Below are positions 23,480 through 34,539 of a stretch of DNA of 64,000 nucleotides, one piece after another. The notes beneath the pieces are model-generated. The model saw nothing but the letters and a program-made list of their open reading frames with translations. It searched no databases and was not told the DNA's origin. Origin of the DNA: Sipunculus nudus (lineage: Eukaryota; Annelida; Sipuncula; Golfingiida; Sipunculidae); contig CM049306.1 in assembly GCA_026874595.1 (NCBI GenBank), positions 44,948,019 to 45,012,018 on the forward strand, written 5' to 3'. Each line of letters opens with the position of its first letter. The first letter of the stretch is position 1. The position numbers were made by a program, and so were the translations under genes.

Positions 23480-24245
23480 GTTCATACGAAGGAGTTTAAA
23501 AACGAGTGACCTTGGCCTTCATATTCAAGGTAAAATATGCCAAAATGTAATTTTTTTTGTGAACCCCAAAACTTTTGAAGTATTCCACATTATTTCCTCA
23601 AATTTGGTACACATATTGTTCCTGTCAAGTTCCTGGAAAATTTTGAAAACTGGTGACCTTGACCATCATCTTTAAGGTAAAATCTGCCAAAATGTAAAAT
23701 GTGTTTAACCCCATAACTTTTGAAGTATTAAACATTTTGTCCTCAAGTTTGATACACCTATTGTTCCTACCATGTTCTCGGACAAATTCAAAACCTGGTG
23801 ACCTTGACCTGTCTCTTTAATGTAAATATTCCGAAATGTAACATTTTTATGAACCCCATAACTTTTGTAGTATTTTCAATTTTGTCCTCAAATTTGGTAC
23901 AACAATTGTTACTACCAAGCTCTCGGACGAGTTTCAAACCTGGTGACCTAGACCAGGATCTTCAAGGTTAAATCAGTGGAATCGTAGTTACTGTCTTGTG
24001 GACGAGATAACTTTTGAAGGCCTGCATATTTTCCTCCAAAATTTGAAACACTCATTGTTCCTACCAAAATCTTGGACGTGATAGAAATAATGTCACCTTG
24101 AACCTTGATCTTCAAGGTCAGAACATATGCAATTCTAGGCTTATTGTGACCCCAATAACTTTGTAAGTACTGAAGATTTTTCTTCAAATTTGACACACAA
24201 GTTGTTGTGCCAAAATGTCATCAGCGGTGACGTTGAACTTCAAAG
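23480..24245 (+). repeat. Internal tandem repeats of ~130-140 bp in Helitron-like element 1
   Basis: A second repeat type. Each unit contains CCCATAACTTTTGAAGTATT, TCCTCAAATTTGGTACAC, TTGTTCCTACCAAG, TCGGACAA and CTGGTGACCTTGACC. At least five degenerate units are visible. Such internal arrays are typical of bivalve non-autonomous Helitron-like elements; they are not coding. Confidence 0.75.
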
Positions 24246-24886
24246 TTTAATCTGCTGAGATCTAGATTCATTGTTTTGAGATATTGCATATTTTACCCCT
24301 AATGTTTTGGGATGACCTATAGGGGGAGACATATATCTGTTTTGCACTGCAAAAATGAGCAGTTCTAGTTTTTATGCCTATTTTGAGAACTTCAGATGAA
24401 GCAGTTGTCCATTAAGGAGGGCATAAATCATGAGTGTTGGACCTAGAATCTTCTGACTTGACATCCTTAGAGTTCCATGAAAATATCCTTGAAAAATTGA
24501 AATAAGGTCATGGTTAACCATATTTTGTAAATTAGGGGAGAAAATATGATTTTAAGTACCAAGTGAGTCAGGTGGGGCACAAATTGTATCCATCTAGCCT
24601 AAAATCCTCATATATGACTTTCAGGGAGGTCCCTCAAAATCTCCTTGGAAACCTGATATGTCACTCTGACCCATTTTCTACAAGCTGTGTGAAAGAACTT
24701 GATTTTAACACTAAATTAGTCAGGAGTTCATAAATGGTAGCAGCTGCATGTAGATTAAGGTCACTGTAACCTATATCTAAGGGCTATTGGCAAAATACAT
24801 GATTTTGAATCTGGGAGTCTTTTTGCCCATCGTTCAAGGCTTCCTGAATTCAGCTGAGCGTCATGGCCCATGGGCCACTTGTTGAA

Positions 24887-25774
24887 ATGTAGGACAATTT
24901 ATAAATGATTAAATCTTGTAAGAACCTCAGAGATTCACTCAAATGTTTTAACTTCAAGTTATTTCTTCAGGATTATTTCTGACACCATGAACAGAAAAAC
25001 CCCATTCCAGAAGATTAAATAGCACTATGATCATACATGGGGCCTGTGAAATGCTAAGAAGTCTTTGATTTAATTCGATTATGAATAATTGTGTTCCTTC
25101 GAAATATACTGTCAGAGATGTATATCTACTAAAATTTTTCATCCCATGTGATGCTATAAGATTGAGATTATTATATACCTGAGAATTTATGCTGAAAAAT
25201 AATATTTGAATCTTCTCATCCATTATTTTGCTAACATCTAATGAAGGATATAAGATTACTTTCTTTGTTAAATAACAGTGCTACTTCATCATGTTGGCTG
25301 CTTAACTTTTCCTAGGTAAGAGCTAGAGATCAAAAGGATATGACAATGAAATAATTGAAATTAATCCATGATTTCATGCCTGATTCGATTATCGATTAAT
25401 GACTGGCTTCGATTCAGTGCATCAATTATTTGATGCATTGTTACAGCCCTTTCACAAATGTTCACTTTTATCTTCATTAACAAAGAGGCCATGGACCTAT
25501 TTAAAAAAATGCTGATTTGACATATCAGCTCTCAGCTTAATATTACAGGTGTTCTCTGAACAAATCCTCAGTGTAGCTTTATGATGGCTCTCCGTGGTAA
25601 AAGTTTTAAATGATTGATCAACAGAAACTACAGATGATAGTTAAGTACTACATTCAAGAATGTGCGGAAGAAACTTTATCACTAGTTCATTTTTCTGTTA
25701 ATGAAGAAAATAATTGGATGGTTATTGCCTCTGGCAAGGAGGTTATGTTTTCACCCCTAACTGTTTCTTTCTTT
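24887..25774. other. AT-rich spacer with a possible old repeat end
   Basis: No gene is seen. At about 25364-25450 the sequence GATTCGATTATCGATTAATG...GTTACAGCCCT resembles a widespread repeat terminus that reads AGGGCTGTAAC on the other strand; no partner end was found. Confidence 0.4.
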
Positions 25775-27640
25775 GTTAGCTCAGCTGACTATAAGTCATC
25801 TGAGCTATAGTCGTGGTCCTTTGTCCGTCGTCCGTCCGTCCGGCCGTCTGTCTGTTAAGAGGGCACATTTTTAAAAACAGTTGGACCTACGAATCCAACA
25901 TTTTGCATGCTGTTAGATGTCCCCAAGATCTCCTTCCATACCCAAAATTGGGTCACTAGGACTTCGTTCCTTCGAGATATTAAGGAAAAACCTTTATTTT
26001 CCATAAAAAATCCATTGTTACATTTCAAGACTGCCTTATATCAAAACCACTGATCGTTTTTGATCATATTTAGTATTCATATTCTTCTATACATTTTCTA
26101 TAACATACCAAAAATTAGGTCAGTATTACTTATTGTGTTGAAGTTATGGGCCCAAATATAATGCAATTTTTCTAAAATCAGGAAATATATTTACTCACAT
26201 AACATGAGAATTGCTGAAAGCTTTTGTTCAGGGATATATCTTTATTTAATCAAGATTCAATTATTTACCCAAAAGTAGATCTGAATTATGTAAATTGTTT
26301 AAGTTATTAGCATAAATAAAAAATCAATACCTTAAATTTTGTCCAATTTTGGCAACGGCACGTTTTTCCCAGTAAGCACTGCTTAATTTTCACAGCATAT
26401 ATACATGAGGATTTATTCTTTTAAAATCTGAAATTTCAAAGGAATTGATTGAATAGAGTTGCTTTTATTCAAGTTTTTATACACCATTTCAAGTGTTGTT
26501 TACATCTAGCCCACCTAATAGTACAGCCTTCACTTGCGTTATGAAACCTACTCAAGGCAGCTTGCCTTGGCTCAGCTTGGCCACTTATAGCAGGCTTCCC
26601 CTCTGCCCTGCACTCCACCCCCCCCCCCCCCCGACGGTGCATAAACTAGATGAGTGTTATAATTTTCTGTTTATGATTCATTCTTATTCTAGGCTATGCT
26701 ACATATAATATTTTTATTGTACCACCAGGGTTACAATGATTGAAGTGCACAATTAATTGTGTCCACAAAGTGGTGTATTGCTATAAAAGTGTGGATGTTC
26801 ATTAGATCAGTAATTCCTTACTTCAGAAGAGTAAAACCTTCACTAGGTGTGAAAATGACTATTAATTCCAGTATTAAATTATAGCTGAGATAGTAATTAG
26901 CACAATATAATGTTTGTCCCTCATTCAACCAACAACTTGTATACTTTATTTGAAAATTTTATCAAATTTACTTAATATTTTATTTCAGCCAAATAATATT
27001 AAGCATGTACTGAAGACTCCAATGTGCAAAACTTTTTAATAGTGATTCAAGGAATAATCTTGAAGATGCCATGTTGTGGCATTATTTTCTTTTAAATTCA
27101 GTTTAAACATTTGTGATTTAAAAATAATGAAATATATGTGTATGCTTAATATGACCCGGTATGAGCTACACTCTGGATAAATAATGATTGGAACTTAGAA
27201 TTCGGATATTTTAACTTATATTTTCAGATTTTTTTATCACAAATTTTAAAAAAATTGACAATAAAAATATTGAATTTGATAAAACTATTAATGGAAAAAG
27301 GGATATGCAAAAAATAGGCTTTAATATAAACTTTAATGCATTATTCCCTTGAAAGTGAAATAAAGGTATTAGTCCCTTCTGTCTATTTGCCTGTCCATCT
27401 GAAAACTGTTCATATGTATCACAGTATCTCAAAACATTTACTGTTTTTCTTCATGACAGTGTTGTCAGAGTATAAATTTTGCAGTCATATTTTGAACTTT
27501 ACAATAACCAAGTAGAAGGGCCCCTTTCGTCTTAGCTTCTCATATGCTTATATATATGAAAAACATTACAATAGATTACTTTGCATATTTTGCATTTGCA
27601 GAAATTTCAAATTCTCAGCTGACCCATGGGTCCCTTGTTA
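25775..27640 (+). mobile_element. Helitron-like non-autonomous element 2
   Basis: The left end TTAGCTCAGCTGAC-TATAA-GTCATCTGAGCTA is a hairpin, followed by the same CGTCCGTCCGTCCGG spacer and GAGGGCACAT as element 1. The right end is CAGCTGACCCATGGGTCCCTTGTT, with the palindrome GACCCATGGGTC at 27621-27632. The interior differs from element 1: the first ~600 bp repeats TTGGACCTACGAAT/CCAAAATTGGGTCA-like motifs, and the rest is AT-rich. It carries a 17-C tract near 26611. No protein-coding capacity was found. Confidence 0.5.
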
Positions 27641-28093
27641 AGTCAGGAGGTCTATCTCTAATTAGCGTAAGCCAGTAGAAAATTATTAACATCATGACTA
27701 TTCATATTTTCTTCAAAAAGTATTCTCCTTTTTATCTATGAAGAAAGAGGATTCTTCTCAGTATCTTATTCTTTTTAAGATCTGCCTAAATCCTATCACA
27801 GACGCATTATCACTAACATTGAGAACATGACTTCTCTTGTGTCCACACTTGGAATTCAATTACGAGTTCAGGAGGGTCATCAGATAATTAAGTTATTATC
27901 TTGGAAACCTTACGTTGACTGGTGCTGCTACGTGATACCACAGGATTTAATTAGAAGACAATGTGATTAGCCATGTGGATAAATTCAATAGAAACATTTG
28001 ATCTTCAAAGTAATCATAAACCAAGATTTTGTTATATATTATTTTCTTTTGAGGATTCACAAATGAATGACTGCAGTAATTTGTCATTGGAAA

Positions 28094-28095
<2 letters not shown>

Positions 28096-28166
<71 letters not shown>
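28096..28166. repeat. (TA)n microsatellite, 71 bp
   Basis: Uninterrupted TA run. Apparent Tyr-Ile frames on both strands are artefacts of it. Confidence 0.98.
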
Positions 28167-28170
<4 letters not shown>

Positions 28171-30333
28171 TGTGGAATGGTCACAGAAATCTTACACAAA
28201 TAATCGCATGAAATGATTTTGAATAAATCTACATGGGACGCATACATTCCCAAGGTTTCTTGTTGTGTGATGGGGTCAGTTTATATCATAAAAAGTCGCA
28301 GTCTTTTGAGAGTCGAGAACTTTTGCTTGTATGGTTTTGCTGGAAAACTTTATATAAAGCAGTACTAAACTGACTGTTTGTCATGATTATGTCCCTTTAA
28401 TTGATATAAAAGATTTTATTGCAAAGAAAGGCACTCCATTCTGAAAATATCATCATTTGTTGTCCTAAACACTTCGGTAGACTTTTTCCTTGTGAGGTGT
28501 CACTTTTGCGATTTTCGTATATTTATGCGTTTCGCGTGGTTCAATTTTTGTGGTCTCATATCATATTGTCGTGATCACGAGTCGAAAGTCCTTACACAAT
28601 TTATAGTCCCAAAACGTCGTGGGTGAGGAACCATTGTATTATGTTAAAAACGCGCAAATAAAATTTGAATTACCGAAATAAACTATATGTATTCCACATA
28701 ATGCAAACACATGGTCCAATATGGTTTTATTTGATACTATGACACATGCCACCTGAGTGTATACTCAACATTATACACGTGAACGTATGGCCCTTGCCTC
28801 ATTGTTGCCGCCATGTATGGGGTTTGTTTTAAACATATTTATCTCATTTGAATTGTACACAACGTGCTAATGAGTGTACTTTTCAATAAATACTATATGT
28901 TTACATATATAATTCTATAAAATACGTAAAAATATAGACACACAATAATTTGTACATCACACACAAGACAGACATTGCTCCAAATATAAGATTAATAAGA
29001 TTTTAAGATTATTAATACATCTGAAAACACTAAATAGTCAAAAATATGTCCAATAAACACCTTGTAGGGACAATATACCATAGACATATATAGTATTTTA
29101 CAATGAGAGAAAATACATACATACAAACAAATACATATATGATTTATATGCGTATACTTTATCTTGTGCGCTAGCTTATGTTATTCTCTTTACTCTAGTT
29201 TTCCCCTTTTCTTTTATTCCCCTCCAAAACATCGGCTTCGTTGTTTGACACAGGGACCAGTCTCGTAGTTTTGACAAGTTGCAAGTTTCTTACGGTAATA
29301 TTTAAAGCAGTGAACCAATCAGAGACGGTTGTGTTCCAGCATGAAAGGAAAAGTAAATACGTTCGACTTGGCTGACATTACAGCCGTAAATTATGAACAA
29401 TGAGCCATATGAAGAAGTTAGTAAGCAACCATAATGTCATATATCATCCTCGGTTTCCATCGCAGTAAGTTATCTGCTCTAAATGGTTCATATATCGGGT
29501 ATTTATCCTTTTATTATATCCGTGACCCTGGTGAGGGCCGCACCTTAGATAATTTTCCTTATGTAATGCTCAGTCATGCTTGAGGGGAATATGTAATAAG
29601 GCAATTAAGTGTCCAACAGAATTGGACTTAATAATTTCTTCAAGTAAAAAGCTGATTACCATTTATATTATATTACGTATACGAATGATACTCTGTGTAG
29701 TACATATTTACATTACTAATCCTAATTGTTTTCATACACAGCCTTTACAATGTGTTATTATGTACCGCAGAATTCGAACTGCGAACCGCAAAAAGGTGAC
29801 TAATTAACCCTGATGATAAATTTAATAATTGAAATGCAGGGGGATGTAATCCCAGTTTCATTGTTCATTTGGCGCAGCGTTGCCTATTTGTATCAGTACG
29901 TAATGAAAATATTAGGCAAGGATGTATGGTTTTGACACGCCATTTGCAGGGCATGTATTATGGAAATCACGTAAAGAGGAGAGCATTCAGTGATTGCATT
30001 ATTGTTTCAGTCTGTGTGTGCTTACCGATAACTCCCAGGGGACCCTTGGTATTAGCGTCCATTCGTCAAGAGCACGGCCAAAACCTGTTTAAAACCCACT
30101 GATGGCTTTGCACCCCTGGTTCTTGCTAATCAGATGAGTTTGTTTTTGATCTGACGCCGCTGGTGATCACTGTGTCATGGCTTTTGTCTGGCTGTTGCTG
30201 AAGCGTTCATGGACCTTTTGGGCAGGGCCATGTCTGGAGTTCTCCTTTTAACTTCTGTGCACTTCTCCACCTATAGGGATGGCATTTCAGTTCTGATTAA
30301 ATGAATGTATGATGGTGCAATCAGTACATATTT

Positions 30334-30335
<2 letters not shown>

Positions 30336-30390
<55 letters not shown>
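30336..30390. repeat. (TC)n microsatellite, 55 bp
   Basis: Uninterrupted CT dinucleotides, followed by a short ACGCACACAC patch. Confidence 0.98.
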
Positions 30391-30392
<2 letters not shown>

Positions 30393-31254
30393 GCACACAC
30401 AGCGGTGTCACTCAGGTATTGTACTTGTTTATACTTTTTTCTCAAATCTTTTTATTTAGGATGATAAATTTTTCATCTGAACTAATTTATACTCTAAACT
30501 CTTAAAATAATATACTACTCTTAAAATCAACAATAAAGCAATCATAGCCCGTGATAAATATTGCCAGGGTCCTGATCAGCCGTTTGTGTGTGGTGGGTCA
30601 GTTCAGGAAATAACCCAACCTAAGTCGAGATAATTATTTGTCTTGATGGTTGCATAACAGGTTAGCACTGCCAGAACAAAGGCGGCCGCAAATAGGTCAC
30701 ACCTTTGCCCATTAAAAACGCTGGAAAGTTTCACCTCGTTTTGAAAATTTATTGTTGAGATTTCTCTCAAAAGTGGTGAATAACGACAGTCTCGATCTCG
30801 TAATGCTTAAGAATTCTTTAAACCAAAAATCATTATTGTGATACAAATTGCCTATAATATTTAGAATGGTGTTCCTTGGTTGATAGCCAAACATGAAATT
30901 TCTTCAAAATCATTATGAATCATTGCTAAAAAAGCAACGCCGGAAAAAAACATCCGTTGATGCCTTCCATCTAACTATTATTGGTTACTAAAATACATCA
31001 CGCTTGTCTCTGGACACTTTGGCAATGCAATAGACAGGAAATACAGTGGCGTGAAGGAAGTAAAAATCTATGTAGTTCTGTTTGTGATACTGGTATCCGC
31101 CAACATGCACTTTTATTTTGGCGTGGTAAAGGCTTGTGTATTCATTGGAAATAATTCCGTTCACCGTATCCTCAAAATATTTTTGCATTGTATTAAAAAT
31201 ATATGTGAAACGTGCTTTGACTCTTCCATTTGCTTCCATTTAAGCACACTCTAA

Positions 31255-31440
31255 AAAATTACGTTTCACAGATGTTATACATGATGTTTATTATGTTTTG
31301 TATGCAAACATGTTTCAATTGTAAACATGTTTCAAAACTTGTTTCACCGTTTGTTTCAAAATTGGGTCCATTGAAACATCATGCTATGTCGTTACATGTG
31401 TGAAACATGTCTGATACATGTTTTAAGACATGTCTCGCGG
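31255..31440. repeat. AAACATGTTT palindrome array, left
   Basis: Contains AAACATGTTT at 31306-31315 and 31323-31332, AAACATGTCT at 31403-31412 and AGACATGTCT at 31426-31435, among degenerate GTTTCA/TGAAAC motifs. It lies directly inside the left CACTCTAAAAA terminus. It could be a subterminal transposase-binding array. Confidence 0.75.
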
Positions 31441-31595
31441 GAAATTACATTTTACTTGTTTTAACCGCCGTTATTTTTTGCCACTGATCACATGACCGGA
31501 TATTCTCCCCATTCATATGATAAACTGATTGCCAGTGATCGCGGGAAAGATGAAAACTTCCGAGAAAACGGAACGTGGTTTTGAACAATTACCAG

Positions 31596-31678
31596 GTCCA
31601 CCTTGGATGATGTTCAGTCTTGGGCGCAGAGAAGTTTTCCTGTAGCAACCCAAAATATAATTTGCCAGAAATTAAAAG
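31596..31678 (+). CDS. Possible exon with SAM-domain-like start
   Basis: A pyrimidine-poor but usable acceptor (AATTACCAG) precedes base 31596. A strong donor, AAAAG|GTGAGT, follows base 31678. The 27 codons between are open and read STLDDVQSWAQRSFPVA, then TQNIICQKLK. The DDVQSW...F...I spacing resembles the first helices of SAM domains (usual form W..EDV..WL), where a second exon would supply the L-L-L-T-E-D-L half. I could not find that half nearby. An in-frame stop sits just upstream, as expected outside an exon. The family call is tentative, and chance or a decayed transposon gene are alternatives. Confidence 0.28.
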
Positions 31679-31837
31679 GTGAGTCAAACGTTTAGTTTGT
31701 GAACAGTATATATATTCATAATATCGCTCATAGAGATAAAAATATACATGCTTTATATAAATTACAACGACATTTTACCTTCAACAGAATTAATATGCAG
31801 TGTAGTAATGTCACTTATGAGACAATTCATATACAAG

Positions 31838-32215
31838 GGTATGTACAGGATTTTGGAAAGATGGGGGAGGGGGGGGGAGGGGGGATCTCCAAAATAAAAG
31901 TCCTTACTTTTCAAAATCTGATAGGATACAGCCCTCTGAAGGGCCAATAATTCACTTGTTGTCATTGTAAAGGGGGGGGGGCTTTCTTGACCCCTTGGAA
32001 CCCCCAACCCCACAATGCCGCGCCCCTGAATATAAGACTCAGGGTGGGGGGGGGGGGGGATTTCCAAAATAAAAGTCCTTACTTTTCAAAAGCTGATGGG
32101 ATACAGCCCTCTGAAGGGCCAATAATTCACTGGTTGTCATTGTAAAGGGGGGGGGGTTTCTTGACCCCTTGGAACCCCCAACCCCACAATGCCGCGCCCC
32201 TGAATATAATACTTT
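31838..32215 (-). mobile_element. Two tandem copies of a G-rich transposon end (175-bp period)
   Basis: Read on the minus strand, each unit begins CAGGGGCGCGGCATTGTGGG. It continues through a poly-G/poly-C-bounded stretch with GTCAAGAAA, CCTTCAGAGGGCTGTATCC and GTAAGGACTTTTATTTTGGA, and ends in a second G-tract. The two units are shifted by 175 bp (ATCTCC at 31885, ATTTCC at 32060) and are nearly identical, so the second arose by local duplication. A third CAGGGGCATCAATATTGAGG end with facing poly-C and poly-G (about 32280-32325) belongs to the same style of termini. Open minus-strand frames cover both units but carry no recognised domain. Confidence 0.55.
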
Positions 32216-32869
32216 CCAGTGCACTTATTCCATGTGAGTCCATAACACAAGTAAGTAGTAGCGTCAATTAATTTATCTTCGGGGGGGGGGGGGTTGACCC
32301 CCCCCCCTCAATATTGATGCCCCTGCAAGTAAGTACATTTAAGAGGTGGCAATCAAGCAAGCAGGAATGTTAATGACTGTAGCAGTCTTTGAAATTTGGA
32401 GTTTTTATATTTAAAAAATTGCTTTAAAATAGACATGTTGTTTTTTTATATTTTTTAAAGTAAAACAAGTGGTCATTAGCAGCTTTTTATTAGAAACTAC
32501 TGTACAAAATTCAGTTTGGTTCAGCATAACCATGACCCATCTTTGGGTGCATTGTGGACCCAAGTATACATGTATAGGCTGCTGAGTAGGTAAGATATTT
32601 ATTTATCAAATGTGATGCATGATGAAAATTTTGCTGTTTCAAGAAGTAGGCTGTGCAAAGATAATTTTGTTAAATTTTTCAAGGCAGTTTTACTGAAACC
32701 TTGAATTCGAAGATGAATAAGGAAGACATTTATGATCAGAATGATAAAATTCGCAAATTCAAAACTTGTTATTATATACAATATAATATGTGTGCAGCAT
32801 GTTCAAAAATTACCTCATGAGCACATTATAAACAAAATGGTAATTTATGCATCTTATCAATGCTGAATG

Positions 32870-33640
32870 TGAGAACCTGGGTGGTGATGGTGGAATAGGT
32901 TCCACAGTAACAAGGCCGGATGTGTGTATGGAGTCCAGGGTACCAATGCTTGATATGTGGTGCTTGTGGATTTTGGTCAAGGGTACCATGGCTGGGTGTG
33001 TGTACATGGGTGTTGGTGGATCTGGGTTCAGAGTACCAAGTCTGGATGTGTGAATACATGACTGATGGTGAACTTAGGTCCAGGGTACCAAGGCTGGATG
33101 AATGTACATGGGTGTTTGTGGAATGGGGTTCAGGGTACCAAGAATGGATGTGTGCACATTTGTAGTGTTGGGGGAATAGGGTCCAGGGTACCAGTGCTGG
33201 ATGCATGCATATGGGTGGTGCTTGGGGAATAGGGTTCAGGATACCAAGTCTGGATGTGTGAAAACATGACTGGTGGTGGTACCAAGGCTGGTTGTGTGCA
33301 CACGGTGTTGATGGAACTGGGTCTAGGGTACTAAGGCTGGATGTGTTATTACATGACTGGTAATGGACTGGAGTCCAGGGTACAAAGGCTGGATGTGTGA
33401 CCATGGATGTTTGTGGAATATGGTCCAGGGTACAAAGGCTGGATATGTGTACATGAGGTTGCTGGAATTGGGTCAAGGGTATCCAGGTTGGATGTGTGTA
33501 CATGGGTGTTGGTGGTGGGACTGCTTTGGATACCCAGGCTGGATGGGTAAATATTGGTGGTGGGATGGTTTCCAGGGTACCAAGGCTGGATGTGGGTATA
33601 TTGGTGGTAATGGTGGTATAGTGGTTCCAGTTTACCCTGG
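32870..33640. repeat. Minisatellite, period about 46-53 bp
   Basis: About 15 degenerate units with the core GGTCCAGGGTACCAAGGCTGGATGTGTG followed by TACATGGGTGTTGGTGGAAT-like sequence. Unit starts near 33081, 33131, 33184 and 33236 show the variable period. Long open frames appear on both strands (up to 225 codons on the minus strand, with a ~16-residue period rich in Pro, His and Thr), because the unit happens to lack stops in several frames. I regard these as repeat artefacts. Confidence 0.9.
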
Positions 33641-34281
33641 AGTGAATTTGGGGAGAGAGTGAATATTTAATTTAGTAATTCTTGCTTCACTTTATCCAAA
33701 TTTTTTTATTATTACAAAAGTATGCAAATTTTTCCCTCTTGTATAATTTTTGGTAATAGTTGAAGTTTTCTAGTTGAACATATTTGCAGGTAATATATTT
33801 TTAATCCTTGATTAAATATAAAGTACATGTGATGTTTTATTTTGTTATTGTCAATGCCACGGAATTATTAAATGACAGATGCTTGCAACATATTTTGCTA
33901 ACCAGCAGCTTTAAATTCTTTAGAGGTCTTTGATTCAATTGTTGTAAGCAATCATATTATTCCATTAAAGAGGTATAACTTTTAGAGGCCTTATTCTTAT
34001 ATATCATCATTATGTTACCAGATGTAAACAGTATTTGAATAAAATGTAAGAAGTGGACATTTTCTTTTTATAAAAAGAAACCTCCATATAAATAACTGTT
34101 ATAAATTCTTTTTGGACTTGTGTCAGTATCTAGCTGATGTCAGTGCATTCCATGCAGCTGCATGCATGTTTAAGAACTGTCAGCTGTGTTGCTGACAGTT
34201 AATACTATTTCATCTTTTTCTCCAAACTGACTATGGAAATAACACAATTTAGCTACTGATAAATTGCTACACCTATTTCAG
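33641..34281. other. AT-rich non-coding stretch
   Basis: No gene or element end recognised. A short palindromic patch (GCATTCCATGCAGCTGCATGCATG) lies near 34143-34168. Confidence 0.5.
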
Positions 34282-34347
34282 AAAGATGTCAAAGAAGATT
34301 CATTTTGTACACAAGAGGGTACAGAACCAACACCTGTTTTATCATAG
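34282..34347 (+). CDS. Weak candidate terminal exon
   Basis: The acceptor-like CACCTATTTCAG precedes 34282. A 21-codon frame (KDVKEDSFCTQEGTEPTPVLS) ends at TAG (34345-34347), and AATAAA follows at 34519-34524. Composition is protein-like but the segment is very short. No link to the exon-like segment at 31596 can be shown. Chance is the more likely explanation. Confidence 0.15.
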   Translation, partial: KDVKEDSFCTQEGTEPTPVLS

Positions 34348-34539
34348 ACAATGGAGAAGTGAGGTCAGGTGCTATTTTGAGCAACTCCATGAAGATATGT
34401 TTATTTGAGAATGGTTCAGTATGGAAAACCTCGTACCTACTTCGCACTCTATTCTTAATATAACTAACCAGCACAATACATGCAACTTCTTAACCCACTT
34501 CAGGAAGAGTGTCTTGAAAATAAAGTGCCCAATAAGGAC

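Larger units (their letters stand above)
21861..24886 (+). mobile_element. Helitron-like non-autonomous element 1 (Helentron/HINE-type)
   Basis: The left end is TTTAGCTCAGCTGAC followed by TGAAA and GTCATCTGAGCTATAG, a hairpin with 12-bp arms and one mismatch. It is followed by the Phe/Pro-free GTCCGTCCGG-type spacer. The right end has CAGCTGAGC, the inverted copy of the left GCTCAGCTG. About 10 bp further comes the perfect palindrome TGGCCCATGGGCCA (24864-24877), then CTTGTT. This asymmetry, with the inverted repeat terminal on the left but before a terminal palindrome on the right, is the arrangement described for Helentron-type elements. No Rep/helicase frame is present, so it is non-autonomous. 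The interior is filled with tandem repeats (see the two repeat entries). Confidence 0.55.
27641..31244. other. AT-rich non-coding region
   Basis: Long stretch with two large microsatellites and no convincing gene. A segment near 29300-29350 carries a CCAAT box (GAACCAATCAGAG) but nothing coding follows. Near 29990-30102 a pyrimidine-rich TTATTGTTTCAG precedes a 30-codon frame that could be an exon, but there is no donor or other support. Confidence 0.45.

Noticed and set aside
28032-28253. Frames rich in alternating Tyr-Ile (also near 18972 and 61653)
   Set aside because: They are translations of (TA)n microsatellites.
29990-30102. Exon-like frame after TTATTGTTTCAG
   Set aside because: Only a pyrimidine-rich acceptor was visible; there is no donor, no recognised protein and no nearby partner exon.
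32826-33503. 225-codon minus-strand frame
   Set aside because: It lies wholly within the ~50-bp minisatellite, and unit lengths are not multiples of three, so no selection on a protein is indicated.
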